The notes beneath the pieces are model-generated. The model was given only the letters and a program-made list of their open reading frames with translations. It did not search any database and had not been told where the DNA came from. From Telmatospirillum sp. J64-1 (GTDB lineage Bacteria > Pseudomonadota > Alphaproteobacteria > Rhodospirillales > Magnetospirillaceae): a stretch of 64,000 nucleotides of DNA. Made by a program: the position numbers and the translations under genes. This document shows, piece by piece, positions 46,519 to 55,907 of the stretch; positions within the stretch are counted from its first letter, which is position 1, and each line of letters opens with the position of its first letter. Location of the stretch: NCBI RefSeq assembly GCF_006980715.1, contig NZ_SBHN01000004.1, forward strand, positions 1,353 through 65,352, written 5' to 3'.

Positions 46519-47846
46519 CGCACTTCCGCCACGGCAGTTTCGATGGCGTCGCCCAGCTTCCCGACGATCTCGTCCACATGGTCGTCGCCGATGATGAAGG
46601 GCGGCGCCAGCAGGACATGGTCGCCCAGCCGGCCGTCGATGGTGCCGCCCATGGGATAGCACATCAGCCCGCGCTCCATGGCCAGCGCCTTGATGCGGGC
46701 ATTGAGCCTCAAGGCCGGATCGAAGGGCTGCTTGGTGGCACGGTCGGCCACCAGTTCGATCCCCAGGAACAGGCCGCGCCCGCGAATGTCGCCGACCGCG
46801 TCGAGCCCGCCCAGCCTTTCGCCCAGCGCCGCCCGCAACTGCGCCCCGCGCGCCCGAACATTGCTCAGGAGATCGCGCTCCACGATGGCCTTCTGCACCG
46901 CCAGGGCGGCGGCGCAGGCGGTGGCATGGCCCATATAGGTGTGGCCGTGCTGGAAGAAGCCAGAGCCCTGCGCGAAGGCCTGATAGATCTTCTCCGACAC
47001 CAGCAAGGCGCCGATCGGCTGGTATCCCGCCCCCAGCCCCTTGGCGATGGTGATCAGGTCGGGGGCGATGCCGTCCTGTTCGCAGGCGAACAGCGTGCCG
47101 GTGCGGCCCATGCCGCACATCACCTCGTCGAGGATCAGCAGGATGCCGTATTTGTCGCAGATCTCGCGGATGCGCTTGAAATAGCCCGGCACCGGCGGCA
47201 CCGCCCCGGCGGTGGCCCCGACCACCGGCTCGGCGATGAAGGCGGCCACGGTTTCCGGACCGCAGCGCAGGATTTCCGCTTCCAGCTCGTCGGCGACGCG
47301 GCGGCCGTATTCCTCGGCGCTCTCGCCGTCGCGGCGGTCACGGTATTCATAGCAGGGCGCGATATGCGGGACGTCCAGCAGGATCGGCCGGAACTGGGCG
47401 CGGCGCCATTCGTTGCCGCCCGCCGACAGGGCGCCGATGGTGTTGCCGTGATAGCTCTGGCGCCGGGCGATGATGCGCGACCGCTCGGGCTGCCCCGCCT
47501 CCAGGAAATACTGACGGGCCATCTTGAGGGCCGTCTCCACCGCTTCCGAACCGCCGGAGACGAAATAGACCCGGCCGATCCCTTCCGGCGCCGCCTCGAC
47601 CAGCATGTCGGCCAGCCGCTCCATCGGCTCGTTGGTGAAGAAGCCGGTATGGGCGAAGGCCATGGTCTCGACCTGCGAGACGATGGCCCGGCGCACGTCG
47701 GCATCGCTGTGCCCCAGGCAGGACACCGCCGCCCCGCCGGAAGCGTCCAGATAACGCTTGCCCGTGCTGTCGATCAGGTAAGGCCCGTCACCGGCAACGG
47801 CGACAGGCAGAACCGCCTTGGTATGGCGGTGGAAGACGCGTGTCAT
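46515..47846 (-). CDS. Class III PLP-dependent aminotransferase
   Basis: A protein of 443 aa of the omega-amino acid/pyruvate aminotransferase group. The motifs are 'VYFVSGGSEAVETALKMARQ', 'ILLILDEVMCGMGRTGTLFA' and 'PDLITIAKGLGAGYQPIGA' with the PLP lysine. The start is ATG 47846, preceded by TGGAGA and overlapping the regulator stop; an ATG at 47867 is inside the regulator gene. With BKACE next to it, a beta-amino acid donor giving a beta-keto acid product is the simplest reading. Confidence 0.94.
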   Translation of the reverse strand: MTRVFHRHTKAVLPVAVAGDGPYLIDSTGKRYLDASGGAAVSCLGHSDADVRRAIVSQVETMAFAHTGFFTNEPMERLADMLVEAAPEGIGRVYFVSGGSEAVETALKMARQYFLEAGQPERSRIIARRQSYHGNTIGALSAGGNEWRRAQFRPILLDVPHIAPCYEYRDRRDGESAEEYGRRVADELEAEILRCGPETVAAFIAEPVVGATAGAVPPVPGYFKRIREICDKYGILLILDEVMCGMGRTGTLFACEQDGIAPDLITIAKGLGAGYQPIGALLVSEKIYQAFAQGSGFFQHGHTYMGHATACAAALAVQKAIVERDLLSNVRARGAQLRAALGERLGGLDAVGDIRGRGLFLGIELVADRATKQPFDPALRLNARIKALAMERGLMCYPMGGTIDGRLGDHVLLAPPFIIGDDHVDEIVGKLGDAIETAVAEVR

Positions 47847-48721
47847 GGGATATCTCCAGGTTCCCAATAAGCATTCAGCCCCTTGAGCTGACGTTCGGAT
47901 GCGGCCAATGCGGCCAGGGTGTCCGGGCCGCTGCCGGCAGCCAGGCTGGCCGCCAGCATTTGCACCAGCGCCAGGGACGGCACCAGCGACTGAAAGAAGG
48001 ACGGGCTTTCGTGGCTCACCGTCAGGACGTGGCGGGCGACCCCGGCCAAGGGCGAGTTGGCCCCGTCGGTGATGGCCACCACGGCCGCCCCCTCACCCGC
48101 CGCGAAATCGGCGGCCGAGACCGTTTCCCGCGTATAGGGCGGCAGGCTGATGGCCACCAGCACATCGCGCGGCCCGACATGGCGCAGGCTGTCGGCGAAG
48201 GTGCCGCCATGGCCGTCCAGCAGGACGGCGTTATCGCGGAACAGGGAATAGGTGTAGTGGAAGAGGAAGGCCACGGAATAGGAACTGCGCAGTCCCAGAA
48301 CATAGACCCGCCGCGCCGAAAGGATGGTATCGCGGCAGGCCGCCAGCCTTTCGCTGCCGACGGTGATCAGCAGGTCGCGCAGGGCCACCGTGTCGGCCAC
48401 CACCATGTCCTGGATCAGGCGCTCTTCCGTCCGCGCATCCCGGCCCTGGAGCCGGCGCGCCCGGTCGACGAAGAGCGGCTCGCCGTTGCGCATCTGCTCG
48501 CGCACCTGTTCGCGCAATTCGTTCCAGCCGGGATAGCCCAGGGCCTGGGCGAGCCGCACCATGCTGGCGGGGCTGACGCCGGACAGATCGGCCAGCCGGC
48601 GCATCGAGGCCAGGGCCGCTTCCTCGGGATGGGACAGCAGATAGCGGGCCGCCTGCTGAAGCTGGGGGCTGAGGGCATCGTAGCCCGCTCTGATACGGTC
48701 GGTAAGGGTCAGGGAATCCAT
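47843..48721 (-). CDS. RpiR/MurR family transcriptional regulator
   Basis: A protein of 292 aa. The N-terminal helix-turn-helix reads 'LADLSGVSPASMVRLAQALG', and the C-terminal SIS domain has 'VYVLGLRSSYSVAFLFHYTY' and 'VLVAISLPPYTRETV'. SIS regulators usually sense phosphosugars, but relatives control amino-acid catabolism. ATG 48721 is preferred to 48733. As the first gene of the operon it probably regulates itself and the downstream genes through the inverted repeat at 48782-48809. Confidence 0.93.
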   Translation of the reverse strand: MDSLTLTDRIRAGYDALSPQLQQAARYLLSHPEEAALASMRRLADLSGVSPASMVRLAQALGYPGWNELREQVREQMRNGEPLFVDRARRLQGRDARTEERLIQDMVVADTVALRDLLITVGSERLAACRDTILSARRVYVLGLRSSYSVAFLFHYTYSLFRDNAVLLDGHGGTFADSLRHVGPRDVLVAISLPPYTRETVSAADFAAGEGAAVVAITDGANSPLAGVARHVLTVSHESPSFFQSLVPSLALVQMLAASLAAGSGPDTLAALAASERQLKGLNAYWEPGDIP

Positions 48722-48781
48722 CAGGCATCCCATCGAATGTGTTGGGGAATGCTAAGGGATCGCCGCCGCGCCTGCAACATT

Positions 48782-48809
48782 TGTTTCAGAATTCGAAATT
48801 TCTGAAACA
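48782..48809. promoter_or_regulatory. Candidate operator of the RpiR-type regulator
   Basis: TGTTTCAGAA (48782-48791) and TTCTGAAACA (48800-48809) are perfect 10-bp reverse complements around an 8-bp AT-rich centre, 61 bp upstream of the regulator ATG. The T-T-T-C/G-A-A-A core fits sites reported for RpiR-family proteins. Apt starts about 140 bp to the other side and may be unaffected. Confidence 0.7.
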
Positions 48810-48946
48810 GTCTCGGTGGCAATCTCCATGACCCATCTTGCCGTCCATACCTTACATTGTCATGACACAACGCAGGGGATAGGATGCCCCGCCGTCCCGC
48901 CAGTTGCGCGACAGGGCGGATTTTCTCAAACATTCGGACGGCCGTG

Positions 48947-49462
48947 ATGGACCTCAAAGACCATATCCGCGAGATCCCGGATTTCCCCAAGCCCGGGATC
49001 CTGTTCTACGACATCTCCACCCTGCTGGCTCATGCGGATGCCTGGCAAGTGACCATGGGCCGCTTGGCCAATGCAGTGCGCGTCCACCAACCGGATCTGC
49101 TGGTCGGCATCGAATCGCGCGGCTTCCTGGCGGCCGCGCCGCTGGCCCTGAAACTGGGCTGCGGCTTCGTCATGTGCCGCAAGCGCGGCAAGCTGCCCGG
49201 CGCCACCGTGCGGCACGAATACCAGTTGGAATACGGCACGGACATCATCGAGATCCAGGCCGACGCCGTCCAGCCGGGCCAGCGCGTGGTCGTGCTCGAC
49301 GACCTGCTCGCCACCGGCGGCACCATGGCGGCCTCCATCGAGCTTCTGCGCAAACTGGGCGCCGAAGTGACCGGCGCGGCCAGCATCATCGAACTGACCT
49401 TCCTCAACGGCCGGAAGCGCCTGGACGTTCCCTTCACCTCGCTGGTGCAATACGACCAGTAG
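48947..49462 (+). CDS. apt: Adenine phosphoribosyltransferase
   Basis: A protein of 171 aa. It salvages adenine with PRPP to AMP. The start [20 protein letters not shown] is the family N-terminus, and the PRPP loop reads '[20 protein letters not shown]'. The ATG at 48947 was chosen over the upstream frame because it begins the conserved part. It is divergent from the RpiR-type operon. Confidence 0.95.
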   Translation: MDLKDHIREIPDFPKPGILFYDISTLLAHADAWQVTMGRLANAVRVHQPDLLVGIESRGFLAAAPLALKLGCGFVMCRKRGKLPGATVRHEYQLEYGTDIIEIQADAVQPGQRVVVLDDLLATGGTMAASIELLRKLGAEVTGAASIIELTFLNGRKRLDVPFTSLVQYDQ

Positions 49463-49589
49463 CAAAGGGCGGGACAGGATCCACCGGGCGGATATAAACC
49501 CATCCTATTTCTGGAAATAGGTTTTCGCCCGTGCGGTGTAAGGCTAATATCTTCCGGAGGCGCCCCAAGGGCCAACCGGTAGGCGTGTC

Positions 49590-52500
49590 ATGATCATGGA
49601 CATTTCATTGCAGACGGCCCTGCTGGGGGCAGTGATGGGGTCGGCGGTACTGACCTTCGCCATGGTCTATGCACGTGCCCTGCCCGGCGCTTCCGCCGCG
49701 CTGGGCTGGTGGGCCATGGCTTTCGCCGCGCAGACTCTGGGCTATCTCGCCCTCATCGGGCCGCCCTGGCCGGGGCGGCTCTGGGCCTCGGATGCCCTGC
49801 ACGGCGCGATGGCCGTCCTGGTCCTGGTCGGCGCCCTGACCTTCCTGGGCCGCCGCGTCTCGACAGTCTGGCTCCTCCTCGGCCTCGCCGCCGCGCTGGT
49901 CTGGGGGGGAGTGGCCGACCTGCCACGCCAGTTCCTGTCCCTGCACGACGACCTGCCGCTCTATGGCCTGGGCGGCTTGCCCTTCCTGTTCACCGCCTGG
50001 GCCTTCCTGCGCAACCGGGACGGCTCGAAGGCCGACGGCCATACCATCGCCGCCCTGGCCTTCACCGCCACCGCCCTGCATGAATTCAGCGCGCCCTTCG
50101 TCCATTCCGTGCCCCATCTGGCGCCCTGGAGCTTCGTCGCCGCGCAGGTGCTGGCCATCGTCACCGCCATTGCCCTGCTGGTGGTGGTGCTGCGCAGCCA
50201 GCAGATCCAGGCCGAACGCGAGACAGTGCGGGCCAACCGCGTGCAGAACCAGTTCCTGGATGCCATCGAAAGCATCTCGGAAGGCTTCATCCTTTTCGAT
50301 TCCCAGGACCGGCTGGTCTTGTGCAACAGCCGCTACCGGGAAATGCTCACCCCCCTGACCGATCTTCTGGTCCCCGGCACCCCCTTCCGCGAGATCGCCG
50401 CCGCCGCCGCCCAGCGGGGCGTCGTGCCCGCCGCCATCGGCCGGGAAGAGGAATGGGTGGCCGAGCGCATGCGCCTCCACAAGATGCCCTGCGCCGAGGA
50501 GGAACAGCTTCTGGCCGACGGGCACTGGCTGCTGCTGCGGGAAAATTGCACCAGCGACGGCGGCACCGTCGGCACGCGGCGCGACATCACCGAGCGCAAG
50601 CGGAACGAACGCGCCCTGCGCGAAAGCGAGCAGCGCCTGCGCGGCATCATGGACACGGTGGTCGACGGCATCATCACCATCGACCAGACCGGCATCGTGC
50701 AAAGCTTCAACCCCGCCGCCGAACGCATCTTCGGCTATCAGGCGGCCGAGGTGCTGGGCCGCAACGTCTCGATGCTGATGCCCCACCCCCATTCCCGCGA
50801 CCATGACGACTATCTGCGCCGCTATCTCGAAACCGGCGAAGCGCGCATCATCGGCCTGGGACGGCAGGTGCAGGGCCAGCGCAAGGACGGGACCATCTTC
50901 CCGCTGGAACTTGCGGTCAGCGAATTGCGTCGCGAAGGCGAGCTGACCTTCATCGGCGTGGTGCGCGACATCACCGACCGCAAGCGCGTCGAGGAAGCCC
51001 TGCTGGAAAGCGAACAGCGCTTCCGCGACCTGGCCGAGGCCGCGTCGGACTGGTTCTGGGAAACCGGGCCGGACCTGCATTTCGTCTTCGTCTCGTCGCG
51101 CGTGCGCCAGGTCCTGGGCGTCAAGACGGCCTTCTTCATCGGCCGCTCCTTCCACGACTTCGCCGAGATGTCGGACGAGAAGAAGCTGTGGGCCGATCAC
51201 CTGCGGCGGCTGGAATCCCACAAGCCCTTCCGCGACTTCATCTTCCGCCAGGAACTGCCGGACGGGCGTATCAAGTATCTGAAGACCAGCGGCCGCCCCC
51301 TCTTCGACACCAGCGGCGCCTTCCGGGGCTATCGCGGCACGGGGACCGACATCACGGCCGAGGTGGAGGCCAAGGCCACCGCCGAACGCGCCCAGCAGCA
51401 GCTTGCCGCCGCCATCGAAAGCATCACCGAGGGCTTCGTGCTCTGGGACCAGGACGACCGTCTGGTCCTGTGCAACGACAAATACCGCCACTTCTTCACC
51501 CATCCCGGTATCGAGGTCCGCCCCGGCATCACCTTCGGCGACCTGTGCCGGCAGGTGGTCGAGAACCGCTGCATCATCAGCATCGACGCCAGCAGCCCCG
51601 AGAAATGGCTGGCCGAAAGGCTGCGCCAGCACCGTCAATCCTCCAGCAGCCAGGAAATGCAGATGGCGGACGGCGTCTGGGTGCTGGCCAACGAGCATGC
51701 CACGCCGGACGGCTATGTCGTCGGCGTCTATACCGACATCACCGGTCTGAAGCAGCGCGAGCGCGAGATCGCCCGCCAGACCGAGCGGCTGCAGGCGATC
51801 ATCGACAACATGCCCCAGGGCATCAGCGTGTTCGACCGCGACATGCGGCTGGCCGCGCTGAACGAGCGCGCCCGCAACTATTTCGGCCTGCCCGAGGGCT
51901 TCGCCCGCCCCGGCGAGACCACCTTCGAAGATTTCATCCGCCTGATGGCCGAGAAAGGCGAGTTCGGCCCCGGCGACACCGAGGAACTGGTGCGCCAGCG
52001 CCTGGACATGGCCCGGCAGGACCCGCCCCTGCTGCTCGAAACGGAACGGTGCCGGCCCGACGGCAGCTATGTCGAGGTGCAGCGCGCCGCCATGCCCGAT
52101 GGCGGCTTCCTGTCCACCTATACCGACATCACCGAGCGCATCCGCACCGAGCAGACCCTGCGCGAGGCCAAGGAAGCCGCCGAACGCGGCAACCGCGCCA
52201 AGGCCGCCTTCCTGGCCGCCATCAGCCACGAATTGCGCACGCCGCTCAACGCCATCATCGGCTTCTCGGAATGCATGGCCGCCGAATTGTTCGGCCCGAT
52301 CAACAACGACAATTACCGCGACTATGTCCGGGACATCCACGACAGCGGCAACCACCTGCTGAACCTGATCAACGACATCCTGGACATGTCGAAGGCCGAA
52401 GCCGGCAAGATCGACATCCATAGCGGACCGCTGGACCTGCGCGACTGCGTCGAGGCCGCCCTGCGCATCCTGCGCAACCGCGCCGACAACGCCCATGTCA

Positions 52501-52913
52501 AGCTGGCGGCCCATCTGGCGCCCGACCTGCCCCTGCTCGATGCCGACGAGCGCCGCATCAAGCAGATCCTGCTCAACCTGCTGTCCAACGCCATCAAGTT
52601 CACCGAAGAAGACGGCATGGTCACGGTCTCGGCGCGTCTGGACCCGGAAGGCCGGATGGTTGTCGAGATCGCCGATACCGGCATCGGCATGCTGCCCCAG
52701 GACATCTCGGCGGCCATGGAACCCTTCGCGCAGATCGATTCCCGCCTGTCGCGCAAATATGAAGGCACCGGCCTGGGCCTGCCCCTGACCAAGGCCCTGG
52801 TGGAGGCCCATGGCGGCTTCATGTCGCTGAAATCGACCTTCGGCCAGGGCACCACCGCCATCGTCACCTTCCCCGCCTCCCGCGTCCTCCACGGCGATCC
52901 GGTCGAGGCGTAA
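49590..52913 (+). CDS. Multi-PAS membrane sensor histidine kinase (orphan)
   Basis: A protein of 1107 aa. Residues 1-205 hold about seven hydrophobic segments. Then come five PAS domains (about 219-331, 343-459, 470-584, 605-714, 733-843), each ending in a D-I-T motif. The HisKA domain has His880 in 'AISHELRTPLNAIIGFSECM', and the ATPase domain has 'NLLSNAIKFTEEDG', 'IADTGIGML' and 'GTGLGLPLTKALVEAHGG'. PAS 1 and 4 are close copies of each other. No response regulator gene lies nearby. The kinase core resembles PleC/DivJ-type enzymes. Confidence 0.93.
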   Translation: MIMDISLQTALLGAVMGSAVLTFAMVYARALPGASAALGWWAMAFAAQTLGYLALIGPPWPGRLWASDALHGAMAVLVLVGALTFLGRRVSTVWLLLGLAAALVWGGVADLPRQFLSLHDDLPLYGLGGLPFLFTAWAFLRNRDGSKADGHTIAALAFTATALHEFSAPFVHSVPHLAPWSFVAAQVLAIVTAIALLVVVLRSQQIQAERETVRANRVQNQFLDAIESISEGFILFDSQDRLVLCNSRYREMLTPLTDLLVPGTPFREIAAAAAQRGVVPAAIGREEEWVAERMRLHKMPCAEEEQLLADGHWLLLRENCTSDGGTVGTRRDITERKRNERALRESEQRLRGIMDTVVDGIITIDQTGIVQSFNPAAERIFGYQAAEVLGRNVSMLMPHPHSRDHDDYLRRYLETGEARIIGLGRQVQGQRKDGTIFPLELAVSELRREGELTFIGVVRDITDRKRVEEALLESEQRFRDLAEAASDWFWETGPDLHFVFVSSRVRQVLGVKTAFFIGRSFHDFAEMSDEKKLWADHLRRLESHKPFRDFIFRQELPDGRIKYLKTSGRPLFDTSGAFRGYRGTGTDITAEVEAKATAERAQQQLAAAIESITEGFVLWDQDDRLVLCNDKYRHFFTHPGIEVRPGITFGDLCRQVVENRCIISIDASSPEKWLAERLRQHRQSSSSQEMQMADGVWVLANEHATPDGYVVGVYTDITGLKQREREIARQTERLQAIIDNMPQGISVFDRDMRLAALNERARNYFGLPEGFARPGETTFEDFIRLMAEKGEFGPGDTEELVRQRLDMARQDPPLLLETERCRPDGSYVEVQRAAMPDGGFLSTYTDITERIRTEQTLREAKEAAERGNRAKAAFLAAISHELRTPLNAIIGFSECMAAELFGPINNDNYRDYVRDIHDSGNHLLNLINDILDMSKAEAGKIDIHSGPLDLRDCVEAALRILRNRADNAHVKLAAHLAPDLPLLDADERRIKQILLNLLSNAIKFTEEDGMVTVSARLDPEGRMVVEIADTGIGMLPQDISAAMEPFAQIDSRLSRKYEGTGLGLPLTKALVEAHGGFMSLKSTFGQGTTAIVTFPASRVLHGDPVEA

Positions 52914-52976
52914 GGGAACAGTTCATAAGACGCAGACGGACGGAGGCGGAAATGGAGCCGCCCTTCCCCAATAGAA

Positions 52977-53002
52977 AAAGGCCCGGCAACTGCCGGGCCT
53001 TT
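52977..53002 (-). terminator. Intrinsic terminator of rpsD
   Basis: AAAGGCCCGGCA-AC-TGCCGGGCCTTT is a perfect 12-bp stem. On the minus strand it is followed by TTCTATT and serves rpsD. It may also stop transcripts from the histidine kinase side, although that T-run is weak. Confidence 0.85.
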
Positions 53003-53025
53003 CCCATTTCCGAAACCGGAAGCGA

Positions 53026-53643
53026 TCAGCGCGAATAGAATTCGATGACCAGGTTCGGTTCCATCTGCACCGGATAGGGCACATCGGCCAGCTTCGGGCC
53101 GCGGATGAACTTGCCCTTCAGGTCCTTGGCGTCGAATTCCAGGTAGTCCGGAATGTCGCGTTCGCCGCTCTGCACGGCTTCCAGGATCAGGGCCATGTCC
53201 TTGGACTTCTGGCGGACTTCGATCACGTCGCCGTCACGCACCTGATAGGAAGGGATGTTCAGGCGGCGGCCGTTGACCAGAATATGGCCGTGGTTGATGA
53301 CCTGACGGGCGGCGAAGGGGGTCGGCACCAGCTTCATGCGGTAGACGACCGCGTCCAGGCGGCGCTCCAGCAGTTCGATCAGGTTCTCGGAGGTGTCGCC
53401 ACGGCGGCGCACGGCCTCGTCATAGAGCTTGCGGAACTGCTTCTCGCTGATATTGCCGTAATAGCCCTTCAGCTTCTGCTTGGCCATCAGCTGGGTGCCG
53501 AAGTCGGACGGCTTCTTGCGGCGCTGGCCGTGCTGGCCCGGACCGTATTCCTTGCCGCGCGCGATCGGCGACTTGCCACGGCCCCACAGGTTGACGCCGA
53601 GGCGCCGGTTAATCTTGTACTTTGCAGCAATACGCTTGCTCAT
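53026..53643 (-). CDS. rpsD: 30S ribosomal protein S4
   Basis: A protein of 205 aa. It binds 16S rRNA early in 30S assembly. It begins [20 protein letters not shown], and the S4 RNA-binding domain reads '[20 protein letters not shown]' and '[20 protein letters not shown]'. It is monocistronic here, away from the main ribosomal operons, as in other alphaproteobacteria. Confidence 0.97.
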   Translation of the reverse strand: MSKRIAAKYKINRRLGVNLWGRGKSPIARGKEYGPGQHGQRRKKPSDFGTQLMAKQKLKGYYGNISEKQFRKLYDEAVRRRGDTSENLIELLERRLDAVVYRMKLVPTPFAARQVINHGHILVNGRRLNIPSYQVRDGDVIEVRQKSKDMALILEAVQSGERDIPDYLEFDAKDLKGKFIRGPKLADVPYPVQMEPNLVIEFYSR

Positions 53644-53814
53644 CGGATTTCCTTATCTGAGCATGTTGTCCCGATAGTCCGGTCGGCTCGCGCCGGGGCG
53701 GGGAACGGAATGGATACCGGCCCACATTCTCGGGAATGGAGCTGCGGACTATACGGATCGGGCAAGCAGAGTCAACCTTTTGAAGCCCGCCTTTCCGCAG
53801 AAAACCCGCCAAAG

Positions 53815-53838
53815 AAAAAGGGGCCCCGCAGGGCCCCT
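53815..53838 (-). terminator. Intrinsic terminator of the formate dehydrogenase operon
   Basis: On the minus strand AGGGGCCC-TGCG-GGGCCCCT is followed by TTTTTCTTT, 25 bases past the cytochrome subunit stop. Confidence 0.88.
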
Positions 53839-53862
53839 CCTCCATCGCTCGGAACCGCCCGA

Positions 53863-54888
53863 TCACTCGGCGGGCTGATGACCGTGATGCTTGCCGTTCG
53901 GCACGCCGGTCACTTCCTCGACCCAGACCCCGTGATGCTCGCGGGCCCAGTTCTCGTCCACATAGCCCGTCGTCATGGCGCTGGTGGCGCCTTCCATGCC
54001 GATGGTGCCGATATAGATGTGGGCGCAGATGGCCACGATCATCAGCAGGCTGGCGACCACATGGGCAAGCTGCAGCAGCTGCATCCCCAGCAGATCGACG
54101 AACATGAAGGGGAAGAGCAGGTTCAGGCCCGTGGCCGAGACCAGGGCGCCGACCAGGATCACCATCCAGAACATGACCTTCTGGCCGAAGTTGAACTTCC
54201 GCGCCGGGGGATGGCCCAGGCCCAGCAGTCCGCCGCCCTTCAGGATCCAGTTCAGGTCATAGCGGTCCCACAGATTGTCCTTCGCCCACAGGATGAAGAT
54301 CAGGGCAAGACCGGCCATGAAGGCGAAGCCGCCGACATTGTGGACCCATTTGCCGAAGACCGTCAGCCAGGAGAAGGCTTCCAACCCGATCACCGGGGCG
54401 ATGATGTAGCGGCCATACAGGATGTTCAGGCCGGTCAGCGCCAGGGCGATGAAGGACCCGGCGGTCAGCCAGTGGCCCACGCGCTCGATGGTCTTGAAGC
54501 GCAGGATCTGGCGGCCCGCCAGACCGGAGGACACGCGGATCTTGCCGCGGATCAGGTAGAAGGCGGCCAGCGCCAGGATCATGCCGCCCAGCGCCAAGGC
54601 GCCATAGGGGGCGACCCAGGCATTGCGCAGGATGCGCCAGCTATTGCCTTCCGACTGGATCAGCACGGCTGCGTGATCGTTCGGGATCGACACATAGCCG
54701 GGTTCGCCCTGACGGATGTCGCGCCACATGTCGGTGGTCGCCGGCTGGGGCTGAACGTTGGTCGGCAGGTTGGGATCCAGCGCGCCTTCGGCGGCATGGA
54801 CCGCCGGCATGGTGACCAGGGCCGCGCTCAGCGCCATCAGCGCCGAGAACAGAGCAGCTTTCCACGTGAAGCGGGATCGATTGCTCAT
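53863..54888 (-). CDS. fdhC: Formate dehydrogenase cytochrome b (gamma) subunit
   Basis: A protein of 341 aa. A signal-like segment (cut near AVHAAEG) and a periplasmic stretch of about 70 residues precede the membrane domain. The helices carry likely haem-b histidines in 'TIERVGHWLTAGSFIALALT', 'FGKWVHNVGGFAF' and 'LAHVVASLLMIVAICAHIYI'. It anchors the enzyme and passes electrons to quinone. The C-terminal tail is His-rich (GKHHGHQ). It closes the operon. Confidence 0.92.
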   Translation of the reverse strand: MSNRSRFTWKAALFSALMALSAALVTMPAVHAAEGALDPNLPTNVQPQPATTDMWRDIRQGEPGYVSIPNDHAAVLIQSEGNSWRILRNAWVAPYGALALGGMILALAAFYLIRGKIRVSSGLAGRQILRFKTIERVGHWLTAGSFIALALTGLNILYGRYIIAPVIGLEAFSWLTVFGKWVHNVGGFAFMAGLALIFILWAKDNLWDRYDLNWILKGGGLLGLGHPPARKFNFGQKVMFWMVILVGALVSATGLNLLFPFMFVDLLGMQLLQLAHVVASLLMIVAICAHIYIGTIGMEGATSAMTTGYVDENWAREHHGVWVEEVTGVPNGKHHGHQPAE

Positions 54889-54930
54889 GCCAATATCTCC
54901 TCTTCCGGCCGCAGGCGCAGCCGAAGCCCC

Positions 54931-55227
54931 TTAGAATTTCTGGTTCTTCTCGCGGCCTTGAACCACGACGCCCGCACCCGCCTCGGGCAGGCTGTCCGGC
55001 GTCAGCTGCTGGTTCAGATTGACCGGAACGCGCTGCATTTCACCCCGACGGGCCAAAGCCTGATAGGTTTCGGCGGACAGGGGGGGAGACTGGTAGCCCT
55101 TGTAGACCCCTTTTTCCAGATGCAGCACCTGGGAGCGCTCATGCTCGTTGCAGCCGGTCAGCAACGCCGCCATGGCGGCGACGCCGGCCAGGAGGACGAT
55201 GCTGCGCGGACGAATGCTGGCGGTCAT
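54931..55227 (-). CDS. Small lipoprotein in the formate dehydrogenase operon
   Basis: A protein of 98 aa with a lipoprotein signal (lipobox LLTGC, Cys26). The mature part 'HLEKGVYKGYQSPPLSAETY' is polar and has no other Cys. It sits between the iron-sulfur and cytochrome subunit genes, 84 bp after one and 42 bp before the other. It may help the periplasmic enzyme dock or mature. Function is unknown. Confidence 0.82.
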   Translation of the reverse strand: MTASIRPRSIVLLAGVAAMAALLTGCNEHERSQVLHLEKGVYKGYQSPPLSAETYQALARRGEMQRVPVNLNQQLTPDSLPEAGAGVVVQGREKNQKF

Positions 55228-55311
55228 GGTATCGACCCTCTTCGATGAACCTTCGCATATCCCGGAGACGGGGCGGCACCATTTCCGGCGCCGCCCGATC
55301 CGGAAGCGGCC

Positions 55312-55896
55312 TTAGCCCTTGTAGGCGGCGTCGAAGCCCGGCGCACCGGCGCCGAAGCCACGAGCGGCCACGCGCTCGCGGTAGATCGACGAGACCTGAT
55401 CGCCGTCACCGGCCAGCAGGGCCTTGGTCGAGCACATCTCGGCGCAAAGCGGCAGCTTGCCTTCGGCCAGACGGTTGCGGCCGTACTTCTCGAACTCGGC
55501 CTGGGTGTTGTCCTCTTCGGGACCACCCGCGCAGAAGGTGCACTTGTCCATCTTGCCGCGGCCGCCGAAGTTGCTTTCCTTCGGATACTGGGGCGCGCCG
55601 AAGGGGCAGGCATAGAAGCAGTAGCCGCAGCCGATGCACAGGTCCTTGTTGTGCAGGACCACGCCGTCGGCGGTCTGGTAGAAGCAATCCACCGGGCAGA
55701 CGGCCATGCAGGGGGCGTCCGAGCAATGCATGCAGGCGACGGAGAGCGAGCGCTCTCCGGGCTTGCCGTCGTTGATGGTGACGACGCGGCGGCGGTTCAC
55801 GCCCCACGGCACTTCATGCTCGTTCTTACAGGCGGTGACGCAGGCGTTGCATTCGATGCAGCGTTCGGAGTCACACAGGAACTTCATACGGGCCAT
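55312..55896 (-). CDS. fdhB: Formate dehydrogenase iron-sulfur (beta) subunit
   Basis: A protein of 194 aa of the DMSO-reductase-type 4Fe-4S family. Four cysteine clusters are visible, including 'CIECNACVTAC', 'CMHCSDAPCMAVCPVDCF' and 'CIGCGYCFYACPFGAP'. It carries electrons from the molybdenum subunit to cytochrome b. No membrane helix is present (unlike E. coli FdnH). It has no Tat signal and should be exported bound to the alpha subunit. Confidence 0.94.
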   Translation of the reverse strand: MARMKFLCDSERCIECNACVTACKNEHEVPWGVNRRRVVTINDGKPGERSLSVACMHCSDAPCMAVCPVDCFYQTADGVVLHNKDLCIGCGYCFYACPFGAPQYPKESNFGGRGKMDKCTFCAGGPEEDNTQAEFEKYGRNRLAEGKLPLCAEMCSTKALLAGDGDQVSSIYRERVAARGFGAGAPGFDAAYKG

Positions 55897-55907
55897 AGTC
55901 TAACTCC

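Noticed and set aside
49605-52892. 1095-codon frame opposite the histidine kinase
   Set aside because: Gly/Asp/Gln/Val-rich shadow sequence; the plus strand has clear PAS and kinase domains.
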